From assembly GCA_031216445.1 (NCBI GenBank), contig CM062212.1, positions 23,458,501 to 23,522,500 of the forward strand: a stretch of 64,000 nt of DNA, in the 5' to 3' direction. The notes beneath the pieces are model-generated. The model worked only from the letters and a program-made list of their open reading frames with translations. It was not told the DNA's origin and made no database searches. This document shows positions 1-9,086 of this stretch, piece by piece (position 1 is the first letter of the stretch; the number at the start of each line of letters is the position of its first letter). A program made the translations under genes and the position numbers. This stretch comes from Lateolabrax maculatus. Taxonomy: Eukaryota > Chordata > Actinopteri > Acropomatiformes > Lateolabracidae.

Positions 1-10
1 AGCTATATAT

Positions 11-505
11 ATGTGCTGCTATGTAATAGCAGCACAACATCAGGCAAGTCCATATGCACATTCTGTATGGGCAAAAGGGGGGGCAAGTATAATCACTGAA
101 GAAGGTCCATCACATGGGCTATGGCGAAGTGCACATGGACATATTGTCCTCCCAACATCTTTGGTACAGGTTGCTACACGTAGTGCGCATGGTCAGGACC
201 ATTGCACAAGTGGGGAGGTGTTGAGACGCCTTCAAGCAGTCTGGTGGTCACCATTTTTCCGACCTGCGTTTGTAGCTGAGACAATAAAAAAAGCCCTAAA
301 AATGCTAGGAATCAAACAGAAGTTCAGATGTGTGTATCACCCACAGTCACAGAGAGTAGTGGAAAGGGCAAATGGCATGCTAAAAGCAAAACTTGCAAAA
401 ATTAGAGCAGACAGTCAGTATAAAATCAATTGGGTAGATGCATTGCCACTTGCTTTGATGGCTATACGAACACTAACTAACACTAACACTAAGCTAAGAG
501 ACTAA
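11..505 (+). pseudogene. ERV integrase remnant, internally deleted (unit 1)
   Basis: This is an open frame of 164 codons that resembles retroviral integrase of the gamma/epsilon type. The N-terminal part shows the start of the zinc-binding domain (an HxxxH pair, HGQDH, near residue 62, then a WW-containing helix). The frame then passes at VAETI straight into the end of the catalytic core (YHPQS, then VERANG with the last acidic residue). The CxxC half of the zinc site and the first two catalytic aspartates are missing, so the enzyme must be inactive. The same deletion is present in units 3, 4 and 9. The first codons run out of a (TA)n tract and are not a native start. Confidence 0.85.
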
Positions 506-977
506 CACATCTAATACCACACGAGGCACTTACAGGGAGACCGATGCCGGTTCCCTTTTGTAGAGGGCCGTATGCGAGCAATGTGAACGAGAACTAACAT
601 GCTACCTACGACACCTAACGCAAATACACAAAGCTGTGCTCCAACAGGTAAAAGCTGTGTCTGAGGACAGAGACGCTGACATTCCAGAGCAGCTAAGGAG
701 AGTTGAACCTGGAGACTGGGTCTACGTAAAGGTGTTCAAACGAAAGTGGGACCAACCAAGGTGAGAAGGACCCTTTAAGGTTATCCTAACTACCCCAACT
801 GCGCTGAAAGTAGAGGGTAAGAAATGTTGGTTCCATTTAAACCATTGCTGCAGAGCGAGGGATCCAGGTGAGACAGCAAGGGCACAGCACGATCCAGAAA
901 GGGACGGTGAAGCCTCCCAACTGGAAGATAGACAGCTTCAAGATCCAAGGACAAAGATGATCACAGAGACTGGCTGA
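506..977 (+). pseudogene. ERV integrase C-terminal domain remnant (unit 1)
   Basis: Continuing downstream in pieces, the sequence encodes a GDWVYVKVF segment followed by EGPFKVIL and TALKVEG. This is the SH3-like DNA-binding C-terminal domain of retroviral integrase. It is broken by stops, including TGA at 762-764 where an arginine CGA is likely to have mutated at a CpG, and by a stop near 580. It closes at TGA 975-977. Confidence 0.8.
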
Positions 978-1159
978 GAGGAGGAGTACCAGTAAACAAC
1001 GTAATCACACTCACGTATATAAAGTCAGCTCAATACAATCAAACATTGACATTAGGACCAGAAGGCATAAAAATAGACACGCATGTGGTTCACAGACAAT
1101 GCCTAAAAGAAGGGACAGTGATGGTAGTGGTACAATGTTCACGAAATCAATGCACATAG
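974..1159 (+). other. Possible env remnant (unit 1)
   Basis: There is an open stretch of about 61 codons, overlapping the end of the integrase frame as env often does, which ends at TAG 1157-1159. It contains several cysteines (QCLKEG, QCSRNQC) and no recognisable fusion or transmembrane motif. The call rests mainly on its place between integrase and LTR. Bases 1160-1254 show nothing identifiable. Confidence 0.35.
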
Positions 1160-1254
1160 ATAAACCTACACCAAACCATGACAGCTGAAGAAGCAACCAA
1201 ATTGACCCAAATTTAAGTAAAATGAGGTGTCTGAGCTGAGAGATGTCTCTCCCA

Positions 1255-1680
1255 TGTGTGTCCAATGTTTAGATACTTGTGTGGATCCAATGTTTAGATA
1301 CTTGTGTGGGAAATGTTTAGATAAGCCTATGTCCAAGGTCTGGCTACTTTCATAGATGGGTGCCCCTTGGGGGTTGTTTTCCTAAAGTTCCAAAGAGATG
1401 AGATCAGTTTCAACCTGAACTATAGGTTCCACCTTCCCTTTCTGTAAAATAGCCATGTATGGTTATGAGGTTGGCTCTGATCCTATCTTGTCACCACACA
1501 TTAGCTATACCATGAGGCTTTAAAAGGTGTAGTTTGAGTGGAAAACGGGGGAGATTCACATTGGCTTCGGATCTTCTCACAGGCAATCCATGGTGCTTGT
1601 TTTGACGCTGTACTTTTTGTAATAAACCTTTTTATACAACTAAGTCGATGTCAGCGGAGATTCCTTCATCATCATCACAT
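1255..1680 (+). mobile_element. Retroviral LTR, single copy per L unit (unit 1)
   Basis: The segment has LTR architecture: three copies of aatgtttagata near 1264, 1290 and 1312 (enhancer-like), a TATA-like tttaaaag at 1519-1526, and AATAAA at 1621-1626 about 100 bases further on. It lies just 3' of the integrase/env remnant. Ends are approximate; a TG start near 1255 and a CA end near 1680 are plausible. No primer-binding site was recognised, because LINE sequence follows at once. The next LTR of this type is one array step away. Confidence 0.65.
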
Positions 1681-1684
1681 CATC

Positions 1685-2338
1685 GCTACAGAAGATACAA
1701 CACAGCCAACCCGTCTCAGACAGCTAAGGTCGCAAAAGGAGGAAGCATTTAGGAGTGGAGACAGAAGCAGGTTCAAAGAGGCAAAGTACAGGTTTAGCAA
1801 GGAGGTGAGGGGAGCTAAACGACTGTATTCTGAGAAACTCCAACACCAGTTCTCAGCCAAGGACTCTGCTTCTGTCTGGAAGGGGCTCAGAGAGCTCACC
1901 CATTACAAACCCAAAGCCCCCCACTCTGCTAACGACTTGCGCCTGTCCAACAATCTGAACAAGTTCTACTGTCGTTTCGAAAGACAATGGGACAGTCCAG
2001 ACACAATCCCCTGGGACTCCATCCACCAGCCCCAGGCCACCAGCTTCACCTCTCCCACCACTGCAGGGGCCTGGGCCTCTCCACAACTTCAAACCTCAGA
2101 GGCCCCCTTCCCGTCCACAGTGACACCTCTCTCAATCCTGGAGAGGGATGTTAACAGACAATACAAGAGACAGAACCTCCACAAAGCAGCCGGGCCAGAC
2201 TCTGTCTCTCCATCCACCCTGAAGCACTGTGCTGACCAGCTGTCTCTGGTGTTCACAGATATCTTTAACACTTCACTGGAGATATCCCACATACCAGCCT
2301 GCTTCAAATGTTCCAGCAAGAGATACTGTAAGACTTAG
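1685..2338 (+). mobile_element. Truncated L2/CR1-like LINE ORF2 fragment (unit 1)
   Basis: The translation (AKRLYSEKLQHQF, VWKGLRELTHYKP, LNKFYCRFE, then KAAGPDSVSPSTLKHCADQL) matches the linker and start of the RT domain of fish L2/CR1-clade non-LTR retrotransposons. The endonuclease is absent upstream. The RT stops soon after the ACFK motif, so the catalytic core is missing. The frame is open back into the LTR, giving a chimeric frame of 266 codons from 1538. This looks like an insertion or deletion junction in the ERV leader/gag region. Confidence 0.75.
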
Positions 2339-2340
2339 AG

Positions 2341-2518
2341 CACACTGGCAGACGAAGAGAAAGACAAAAGACACTCACATATGTGCAGCCTGCAGTATAC
2401 TGGATCCAATGGCCAGCTGACTCAGAACTTGCACACCAATGGAGTGTGTGAAAAGCCTGGATACAGAAAGAACTGCCCACAGCACAAGAACCACGACTGC
2501 CGCTGCACTGCACTCTGA
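2341..2518 (+). pseudogene. Possible gag nucleocapsid remnant (unit 1)
   Basis: An open stretch ending at TGA 2516-2518 contains CEKPGYRKNC, reminiscent of a retroviral zinc knuckle that has lost its first cysteine, its histidine and one spacer residue. It lies immediately before the pol-like frame, where gag should end. It is too short and degraded to be certain. Confidence 0.4.
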
Positions 2519-3183
2519 TGTATGATGAGACTCAGCAACATACTGACTACAAAGAATGCTGGACAGAGTTGATTACAGGCAAAATATTATCTGTAATATG
2601 TCAAGACCTGTATGTTGGACCACAAGGACCAGCAGCAGCAGTTACTCTACCACCAGAACTACGTCCCTGGTTTCAAGTCACCAGCTCCGTCCCACATGTT
2701 ACACTCCTGATAGCTAATGGACATGAATCACGTGACCTAGGACCGATGGTGAAGGCAGCACTACAAGTGACTGTATGGAAACCAACTCAGAACACGCATG
2801 TGCAGTCATCCTCCGATGGACAATATGTGAAAATATTTCTGTGAGCATATGACAAAGGAACAAGAGCCCAAGTGCTACTAAGTCAGAGATTCCCTACTCA
2901 ACTGCCACTCTCAGAAGAACATAGTGTGCTACTACATCAGATACCACATGAGTTATGGTCACATCATAAAACAGATGTAGGGCTAGTTAGGTCAGCACAG
3001 CCAGTTCACATCAAAGCAAAAGAGGGCATTGTGTTGCCATACCAAAAACAATATCCCATGAAACCACACCAAATAGCAGGTATAAGACCCACCATCAAGG
3101 GCTTGGTAGCAGCAGGTGTGTTAAAACCAACAAAAAGTCTGTGTAATACACCAACTTGTCCAATAAAACAAAATAAACTCTAG
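2518..3183 (+). pseudogene. ERV pro/pol linker and RT N-terminus, nonsense-broken (unit 1)
   Basis: The frame begins just past the gag-like stop. Its last third (HELWSHHKTDVGLVRSAQPV, then GIRPTIKGLV and CNTPTCPIK) is the N-terminal fingers region of a retroviral RT. The first part has no recognisable protease DTG motif. In this unit only, TGA at 2842-2844 replaces the CGA of units 3 and 4. The frame closes at TAG 3181-3183, and RT homology resumes in another frame. Confidence 0.8.
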
Positions 3184-3375
3184 TGACTATCGATTGGTGC
3201 ATGATTTGTGCGCCATTAATTCCACTGTAGATGCAGAAGTACCTGTGGTTCCAGACCCACATACTTTGCTTTCTAATATCCCACATGACGCCTGTTGGTA
3301 CACAGCATTTGTTAGTGTGCCATTACACCCAGATTCACAGTATCTGTTTGCTTTTACATATCAAGGACAGCAGTA
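3182..3375 (+). pseudogene. ERV RT fingers/palm fragment, cut by insertion (unit 1)
   Basis: The frame gives DYRLVHDL, then PVVPDPHTLLSNIP, then VPLHPDSQYLFAFTY, the fingers and early palm of RT. A short internal deletion near 3305-3312 removes the block that should hold the first catalytic aspartate. Homology stops exactly where CACTGTAAA begins at 3376 and resumes at 10765 on the other side of the insertion. Confidence 0.85.
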
Positions 3376-3563
3376 CACTGTAAATGCAAACATAGTATTT
3401 AATTAAAAATAGTAAATTGACTTAAATCAGTTTTTATCAAATTGCTATTAACACTTACTTTTAGTAAGTTACTTGTAATTTGTGGTTGAAAAATCTCACC
3501 AGCTCAGTCTACTTGAACTGGATTAATTTAGAAAAAGTATGTTTTCGATAATTGTGCTTTTAC

Positions 3564-3760
3564 AAGTACATTTACTCAATACTGCACTTAAGTACAAAGT
3601 ACTTTAAGTACTTTACTTTTTTTTTCATATTACTGTCTACTTTTACTCCACTACATTTCAGAGGGAAATATTGTACTTTTTACATCACTGCATATGTAAT
3701 AATACATACGCGATATATAATAATAATCAGTAGTATGCTACTTTTAATTTTAATATTTTA
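3564..3760. mobile_element. Fish short DNA-transposon fragment (unit 1)
   Basis: The aagtac/cttaagtac/actttaagtac words, a T run, then tactccactacattt resemble a widespread teleost non-autonomous DNA-transposon repeat that I know from memory. Neither end is clear. It lies inside the left end of the larger insertion. The bases around it (3376-3563 and 3761-3880) are A/T-rich and otherwise featureless. Confidence 0.45.
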
Positions 3761-3880
3761 AGTATTTCTTTTTGTGGTTATATGTTTTTTACTTAATTGA
3801 AATTTTCACTGCAGGAGCTGTATTGTAAAAGAGTAGTTTCACGGAGTGGTATTAGTACTTTTGCTTCGATTTGAAAACTT

Positions 3881-4053
3881 CGCCGGCTTTTTTTCTTTTT
3901 TTTCCCGACCTGTGGGCATGCGCAACTCCGTCCTCTCTACGCCTGACGGTATGTCAACAACACACCCGCAACGGACGAGGAGCTGGACCTAATCCCTGCA
4001 ACAGCACTCGTTAAGGTTATTTTCAGCATTCTTGTGCTTGGCACACTCATTTG
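3881..4053 (+). promoter_or_regulatory. Candidate promoter and non-coding exon 1 of the zinc-finger gene (unit 1)
   Basis: A local CpG-rich patch in A/T-rich DNA contains GCATGCGCA at 3916-3924, an NRF1-type site common in TATA-less vertebrate promoters. It ends in a strong splice donor, TTG|gtgagt, with GT at 4054-4055. No long reading frame is present, so it would be 5' untranslated. A start site in this patch is inferred, not seen. Confidence 0.45.
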
Positions 4054-4573
4054 GTGAGTAATATTTTACCCTTGTTTAGACCGTTTTCTTTCTGTAAGTA
4101 AGCGCCATATTTTTCGTGCTTGCTAGTAATGATGTGTGTTGTAATGTCGGCTAACGTTGCCTCAGAGCTATATAGCTCTGAGCTAGCTGAACTATATTAT
4201 GGACATAACGTGTCTTACTTTTGTCACGTTAAAGTTGAGGAGAAACTTTAGTGTAGCGGTCGCGGGCGTGCTCGTCACGTGCACGCGCACACCCGCTGTC
4301 GGAGTTGATTTTTTTTTCTGAGGCCAGTCATCTATGAGTACTCACTCACGATGAGAGACTGATCCCGGCGGTTTGTGAGTTTCCATGAGCAGGAGGGCAT
4401 TCACATGGCAGAACATCAGAACAAGTCTGGATGTATCATTTTATTTTACGTTCGGCTGTTAAGTTAGGACTATGCTAACTTAATGTTATTTTATTTAACC
4501 CTCCTCACTTAACACTAGTCATATTTGTAGCTGTGTCGTTTCCATGGTTACCACGTTTAGCGCGCCCAATGAG
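4054..4573 (+). other. Intron 1, left part, with a 20-bp perfect palindrome (unit 1)
   Basis: No gene is seen. The region contains a perfect palindrome at 4162-4181 (each half tcagagctat) and a CpG-rich word cluster at 4256-4300 with the E-box CACGTG. Units 3 and 4 keep the palindrome but differ on both sides of it (cagctaacgctg for cggctaacgttg). Confidence 0.5.
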
Positions 4574-5217
4574 CCGGTCACCCGCTCCACTCAGTGTGAT
4601 CATTCTGCAGGATCAATGAACTGTCAGCGTGTTTAATCAATCATAACTCTGAATACTAAACTGATTTTCACGGGATTGTTTAATGCAAACGTCACACATG
4701 TATATATAATATATATATATATATTATATATACAGATATATAGGGAGAGAGAGATAGATAGATAGATATAGATTTTCATTTTTTTTGATATATATGTAGA
4801 TATACATATTCATTTTTTCTGAGATCTAACTTCTGTCTATTGTGTTTTATCTTATATTGATGTATAATGTTGTATTGTTTCTTCATTTTTCAACTTATTA
4901 AAATAGCTGAGTAGTACACAATCTGCTTCTGCTTCTCTATCATATATTAGTGTTTTTATATATGTGTGTGTGTGTGTGTGTATTATATTATATCATACAT
5001 AGCATATATCACATACCAGAATATTCTATTACCGTTATGCCTATTATGTATATTAAAATACGCCGAATCATGTGTCCGGTATCATGCCTACATGTATGAC
5101 GTTTGCAGAAAAAAATCCCGTGAAAATCAGTTTAGTATTCAGAGTTATGATTAATTAAATGCATTGACACTTCATTGTACCTGCAGACAGATTACACTGA
5201 GTGGAGCGGGTGACCGG
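4574..5217. mobile_element. Element with 127-bp inverted-repeat arms (unit 1)
   Basis: Bases 4574-4700 and 5091-5217 are imperfect reverse complements; both arms start ccggtcacccgctccactca when read inward. The arms contain an unbroken matching core around the words actctgaatac and tgattttcacggg. The 390-bp centre holds (TA)n, (GATA)n and (TG)n tracts and A/T-rich DNA. It looks like a MITE-like insertion in intron 1. No target duplication is obvious, so a local inverted duplication is the alternative. Confidence 0.7.
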
Positions 5218-5445
5218 TCCAAGATGGCGGCCCCACGTCTCGTCAGCGCCAATAGGCAGTAGCGGTCGATGCGGCGTCTACTCTTTATATGTCTATGCCG
5301 CACACTGTTTACTTGCGCAGTGCTTGTCTGATCACACGAGGAGTGCAGTGAGAGCCCGCAGATCAGATTTGGGACAGACAAAAGGGTCTCCCTGTCTGTC
5401 TTTTTATCATAGCCTGTTACCATTGCTGGCATACTCAGTGGCCTA
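5218..5445 (+). promoter_or_regulatory. Second candidate promoter, YY1-type motif (unit 1)
   Basis: Directly after the inverted-repeat element comes aagatggcgg at 5221-5230, a YY1-type motif often found at or just after vertebrate transcription starts, within a CpG-containing stretch that runs to about 5360. It may be an alternative start for the zinc-finger gene or belong to another repeat. No donor was chosen with confidence. Bases 5446-5613 show nothing further. Confidence 0.35.
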
Positions 5446-5613
5446 AGTTATTCTTTAAGGTTATGTTGTCTAGAATATGTACATTACAATAGTCTTTGTG
5501 GGTAATAGGCCTATGTTACAGTTTTCACTTGTACTGGAAACAAGATGTTTATGAGTTGTGGTGAGCTTTGGTTGTGTTAAATTGTTGTATTCTTCTTAAC
5601 TGTCCCCTTCCAG

Positions 5614-5660
5614 GCTCAGGCAGATGGTGATCAATCCACAGTTCCCTTGATACCACATAA
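5614..5660 (+). other. Predicted non-coding exon 2 (unit 1)
   Basis: A 47-bp segment lies between a good acceptor (ccccttccag) and a good donor (gtgagtca). It contains an ATG followed after seven codons by TGA, so it would be 5' untranslated with a short upstream frame. Intron 2 (5661-5884) ends in the acceptor ttttcttttcag. Confidence 0.55.
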
Positions 5661-5911
5661 GTGAGTCATTTACCATTTACCTTTTGTACTGCTGTGTTCA
5701 TTTGGTAGCTGTTCTTGTCTTAAAGAAGTGAAATGATTAAAAGCTTGATAATTAGATAGATTTTTGCAAGGATTTAGTTTTTTTCTGTTGCTCTGGTATT
5801 TCAAGTCTGATACTGCATGTTAGTGTTTTTGTTTTTTGTTTCTATTTTGCCGGGCTTGATGCTAAAATTATCTTTTCTTTTCAGATTTTTCAAGAAGACA
5901 AAAAACTTCCT

Positions 5912-6643
5912 ATGCAGTGGTCGTGTAAGTACTGCACATTTTGCGCTGAAAAGAGGTGCTTCTTACTTAAGCATTACCGCTTAAAACACGGGTGCCACAC
6001 TCGAATATCACCACTACCGTGCCTTTATAAGGAGTGCCTGTGCACATTTAAATCTTTCAATGCACTCAAAGTCCACTTATCAACATGGCACACTCAAAAG
6101 GACCTGGGGAACGTGGGTGAAACTGCTTTCCATTGTCAGCTGTGTGACTTTGTGGAGCCTTGCACTGGAGCTGACTTTTTTACCCATTTACGAAGACATT
6201 TGAAGCTGAAGCAAAAGGTTTCCTGTCCATATCAAGGCTGTAGCTTTCAGAGCAATGTTTATTCAACCTTTAATGCACATAAAAGCAAAGAACATCAAGA
6301 CCACAATAAGATGGCATTCAAACCTGAAATTGTGTCACATAATGTACTTGAGGTACCTCCACCTAATATAAATATTCAACCTGAGGATAGTGCCCCTGAA
6401 ACTGATCAGGTTGAGTTTGAGGTTACTGAGCTCAATGAAGATGTGGGAGACTTGGAGAGTCAGTTGGAACATAATGTAGCTGCTGTTTTTCTGAAAATGT
6501 CATCGATTCTTAACATCTCTGAAAATGCCCTGCAAGAAGTTATAGAGCAGATCAACCAAATTTATGTGCTTTCACAGCCATTGTTACATACCTCGGTTGG
6601 AAAAATACTAAATCAACATTGTGGAGATGTTGAGGACTCTTAA
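5912..6643 (+). CDS. Four-finger C2H2 protein, truncated SAMD3-like family member (unit 1)
   Basis: The 243-residue frame lies in exon 3, which begins at 5885 after a cag acceptor. The start is the first ATG after that acceptor. It has four C2H2 fingers: C5/C8/H21/H26, C37/C42/H55/H60, C75/C78/H92/H96 and C105/C110/H123/H128. An acidic tail and a leucine-rich end (about 165-235) follow. A nucleic-acid-binding role is inferred from the fingers. The frame ends at TAA 6641-6643, but family-like sequence continues in the same frame beyond, so this is the open front of a longer ancestral protein. Unit 1 has Ser4 where all other copies have Leu4. Confidence 0.6.
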   Translation: MQWSCKYCTFCAEKRCFLLKHYRLKHGCHTRISPLPCLYKECLCTFKSFNALKVHLSTWHTQKDLGNVGETAFHCQLCDFVEPCTGADFFTHLRRHLKLKQKVSCPYQGCSFQSNVYSTFNAHKSKEHQDHNKMAFKPEIVSHNVLEVPPPNINIQPEDSAPETDQVEFEVTELNEDVGDLESQLEHNVAAVFLKMSSILNISENALQEVIEQINQIYVLSQPLLHTSVGKILNQHCGDVEDS

Positions 6644-8061
6644 GTGAGTGAGATAGCTAAAGTATTTACTGAGAATAATGTATTCCTGAAATTCACTTCT
6701 ACTAGGGGGTCATTGTCAACCACTAGCAAGCGAACATCATACATTTGAAAAGAATTCTCAGTGGTGACGCCTATTGAGTTTGTCCTAAAAAATGACAGGC
6801 AGACAGTTGTGTATATCCCCATACTAAAAATGCTGCAGACATTACTAAACAATGGAGAAATTTTAGATAAGGCCATGTCATCTGAGACAAATTTGTCACA
6901 AGGATACAGATCTCACAGGGATGGTTACCGGTTTAAAGACAATTCTCTCTTGACAGAGGAAGAATTCAGGATTGCTCTTTTCTTGTACATAGATGATTTT
7001 GAGGTGGCTAAGCCCTTGGGAACCTCCAGAAAGAAACACAAGCTGCCATCTACTGGGTACTTGGAAATCTACACCCTAAATATCGCTCCTCTCTTCATTC
7101 CATTCAGCTTGCTCTACTCATCATCGCTGAAGATGATATCAGGAAGTTGACTTTAAATGAGAGATCACAGTCTATTGAAGAATTAAAAGTGCAACTGGTA
7201 GATAAACTGTCACTGCAGTATGACTTTAAACTGCAGTATGAAGATCAAGACTTCCATAATGCCCTCTGCAATTTGACTGAAATAACTGATTTACCTGAAA
7301 GAGCTACGCTCAAAATCATCCCTCTTGTGACTCTCCATTTAACCGCATTGTCATCACCCACCACAACATCAGACACTGAGTGCAGCACAGCAGACACTGA
7401 GATCCTGTCGACAGGAAGAGCATCACCATCGCTAAGACAACAGTGGCCAGATTTCTTTGACATACCCAATTTCTCAGTTGATGTTGACTATAGACTCAGA
7501 CAGGCAGATCTTGCCTTTATGAAGGATGGAACACGTATGACTCTACCACGAGATATGAAGCATGACATACTAGAAAAGCTTGCTGAGACGATGTACAGTT
7601 TCAAGGCTTACCCTAAAGATGATGACTTCAGCAGTGTTGCAAAAGCACTAATTAGCAAACACCCCTGCCTCACTGAGCCTGGACCACACAGATGGTATGG
7701 CTGGAAAAACAGCCTTAAATTATCGCACAAAGCTTCAAAAAGCTGGATGTGAGGATGTAGCAATCAATGGAGGCAAAAGAAGTAAAGGCAACCCAGAAGG
7801 AGAATCCTCAAGCAAGAATATCAAACGGCCAAAAAGAGGTGAAGCAAACTACCTACCTAACTTACCTGAAGGACATGATGAAACAAGCCTTGAAAATGCC
7901 AGAAAGGTTCTCGTGGAAGAAATGAAGAAGAAACAACCCAATGGCACTCTCATCTCACAAATGATGGACCAATCATTCCCACTACGCAGACAAGAAATTG
8001 TAGAAAAGGAACCTGCTGTACAGAACATTGTTGAACGATGGCCAGCACTCTTCACAGACAG
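6644..8061 (+). pseudogene. Rest of coding exon 3 of the SAMD3-like gene, disabled (unit 1)
   Basis: Reading continues in frame past TAA 6641 and a second stop, TGA 6746-6748, into VTPIEFVLKN and FLYIDDFEVAKPLGTSRKKH. A one-base loss near 7045 shifts the frame; the other frame then gives YWVLGNLHPKYRSSLHSIQL. Next comes a PB1-like stretch (TLNERSQSIEELKVQL, YEDQDF) and the block FFDIPNFSVDVDYRLRQADL. A small deletion near 7718 shifts the frame again, to NYRTKLQKAGCED. The exon ends at 8061 in CAG|gtaaac, two bases into a codon, out of phase with exon 4. The family is recognised from memory of teleost uncharacterised proteins. Confidence 0.75.
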
Positions 8062-8207
8062 GTAAACTATTTTTGTTCTCAACCAATAAAATAATGCCTA
8101 TCAAAAAGAAATTCAAGGTGTGTGGCTAGAAATCCAAACACACTTGTTGGAATGTTAACACTTCTGCCATCTCTCCATCCCTACCCACCCCTCTCTCTAC
8201 TTTTCAG

Positions 8208-8366
8208 GTGTTTGCTGAGTTCAACAGAATCGCAAGTAAGAATCTTGAGGGAGACTTCTTTGAGGCTCTGGACCAGTATACCCCACGTTTCATTGAACTT
8301 TTCAAAACAAGAAGGGGAACTGTTGGCCAGAAGCTCAGTGAGCTGATGCAGCACATGAGCTGGATG
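8208..8366 (+). pseudogene. SAMD3-like pseudogene exon 4 (unit 1)
   Basis: The exon lies between acceptor ctacttttcag and donor ATG|gtaagtag. It is 53 codons (VFAEFNRIASKNLEGDFFEA through SELMQHMSWM) and matches the conserved C-terminal region of the family. Its start is phase 0, whereas exon 3 ends two bases into a codon, so splicing gives a frameshift. Confidence 0.75.
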
Positions 8367-8525
8367 GTAAGTAGGTTAATTTTGCTTTTGATCTGTGTGA
8401 TAGTTCATCAATCAAGTTCTAAATGAGATGATCCAGCCCAACCTATTCTATTTCCTGTCTGACTTGTGCTTGTGCCTTGCAAATTACTCTGTTAACTGGT
8501 CTTTTCTCTCTCTGTGTATCATTAG

Positions 8526-8618
8526 ACACCAGACGTGACAGTACTTCGCTCTGTTGTCCTCAAAGGCATTCCTATTTTACTTGGTGACGACTCCAGTGAA
8601 TTCTTCAAGACATGCTCT
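8526..8618 (+). pseudogene. SAMD3-like pseudogene exon 5 (unit 1)
   Basis: The exon has 31 codons between acceptor tatcattag and donor TCT|gtaagtac, phase 0 at both ends. It encodes TPDVTVLRSVVLKGIPILLG and the DDSSEFFKTC signature of the family. It joins exons 4 and 6 in frame. The 468-bp intron after it holds no other gene. Confidence 0.75.
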
Positions 8619-9086
8619 GTAAGTACTTGCACATAAGAAAAAGTTTGGTCTGCATTAAAATAGAACTATATCTGTGCTGACATAGAAGATGTAATTTTAT
8701 CTGCACAATATACAATATACATTTTGTACAGTGATTGATGTATTTTGTATGGCAATTCCTCCACAGCTAATCTGAGAGGTATTTAAACAGCCAGTAAATA
8801 AAAATGAAATTTGCCACATAAACGTTGTACACATTAATTAATTGTAAATCTAAGGAGCAGGAGTCCAGGCTGAAAAGTCAGTGTCACTGTTTAAGAATAT
8901 ATGGACCTTGTGGACCATAGCTTTAGTTTAATCATACCACATTTATTTTGTTGGTTATATTGTAACAATCCAGTGTGAACACATATTTAAAACCATATTC
9001 CCTAGCAAATGCTTTCAACATTAAAAATGAATGTTTAGAAGAGCATAAATTGCCATGCTGAAGAATGTGTGTGTGTGTCTTTGTAG

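Noticed and set aside
1675..2319. Antisense open frames over the LINE fragment
   Set aside because: They are shadows of the sense LINE frame, which has clear RT-linker motifs.
3552..3761. Small open frame in A/T-rich DNA
   Set aside because: Low-complexity coding in a transposon fragment; no start context and no protein-like composition.
4571..4600. Target-site duplication for the inverted-repeat element
   Set aside because: Flanks aatgag and tccaag do not match; no duplication can be claimed.
8122..8346. Open frame across the exon 3/exon 4 intron
   Set aside because: It reads through intron sequence and exon 4 in the wrong frame; the family-like frame starts at 8208 after the acceptor.
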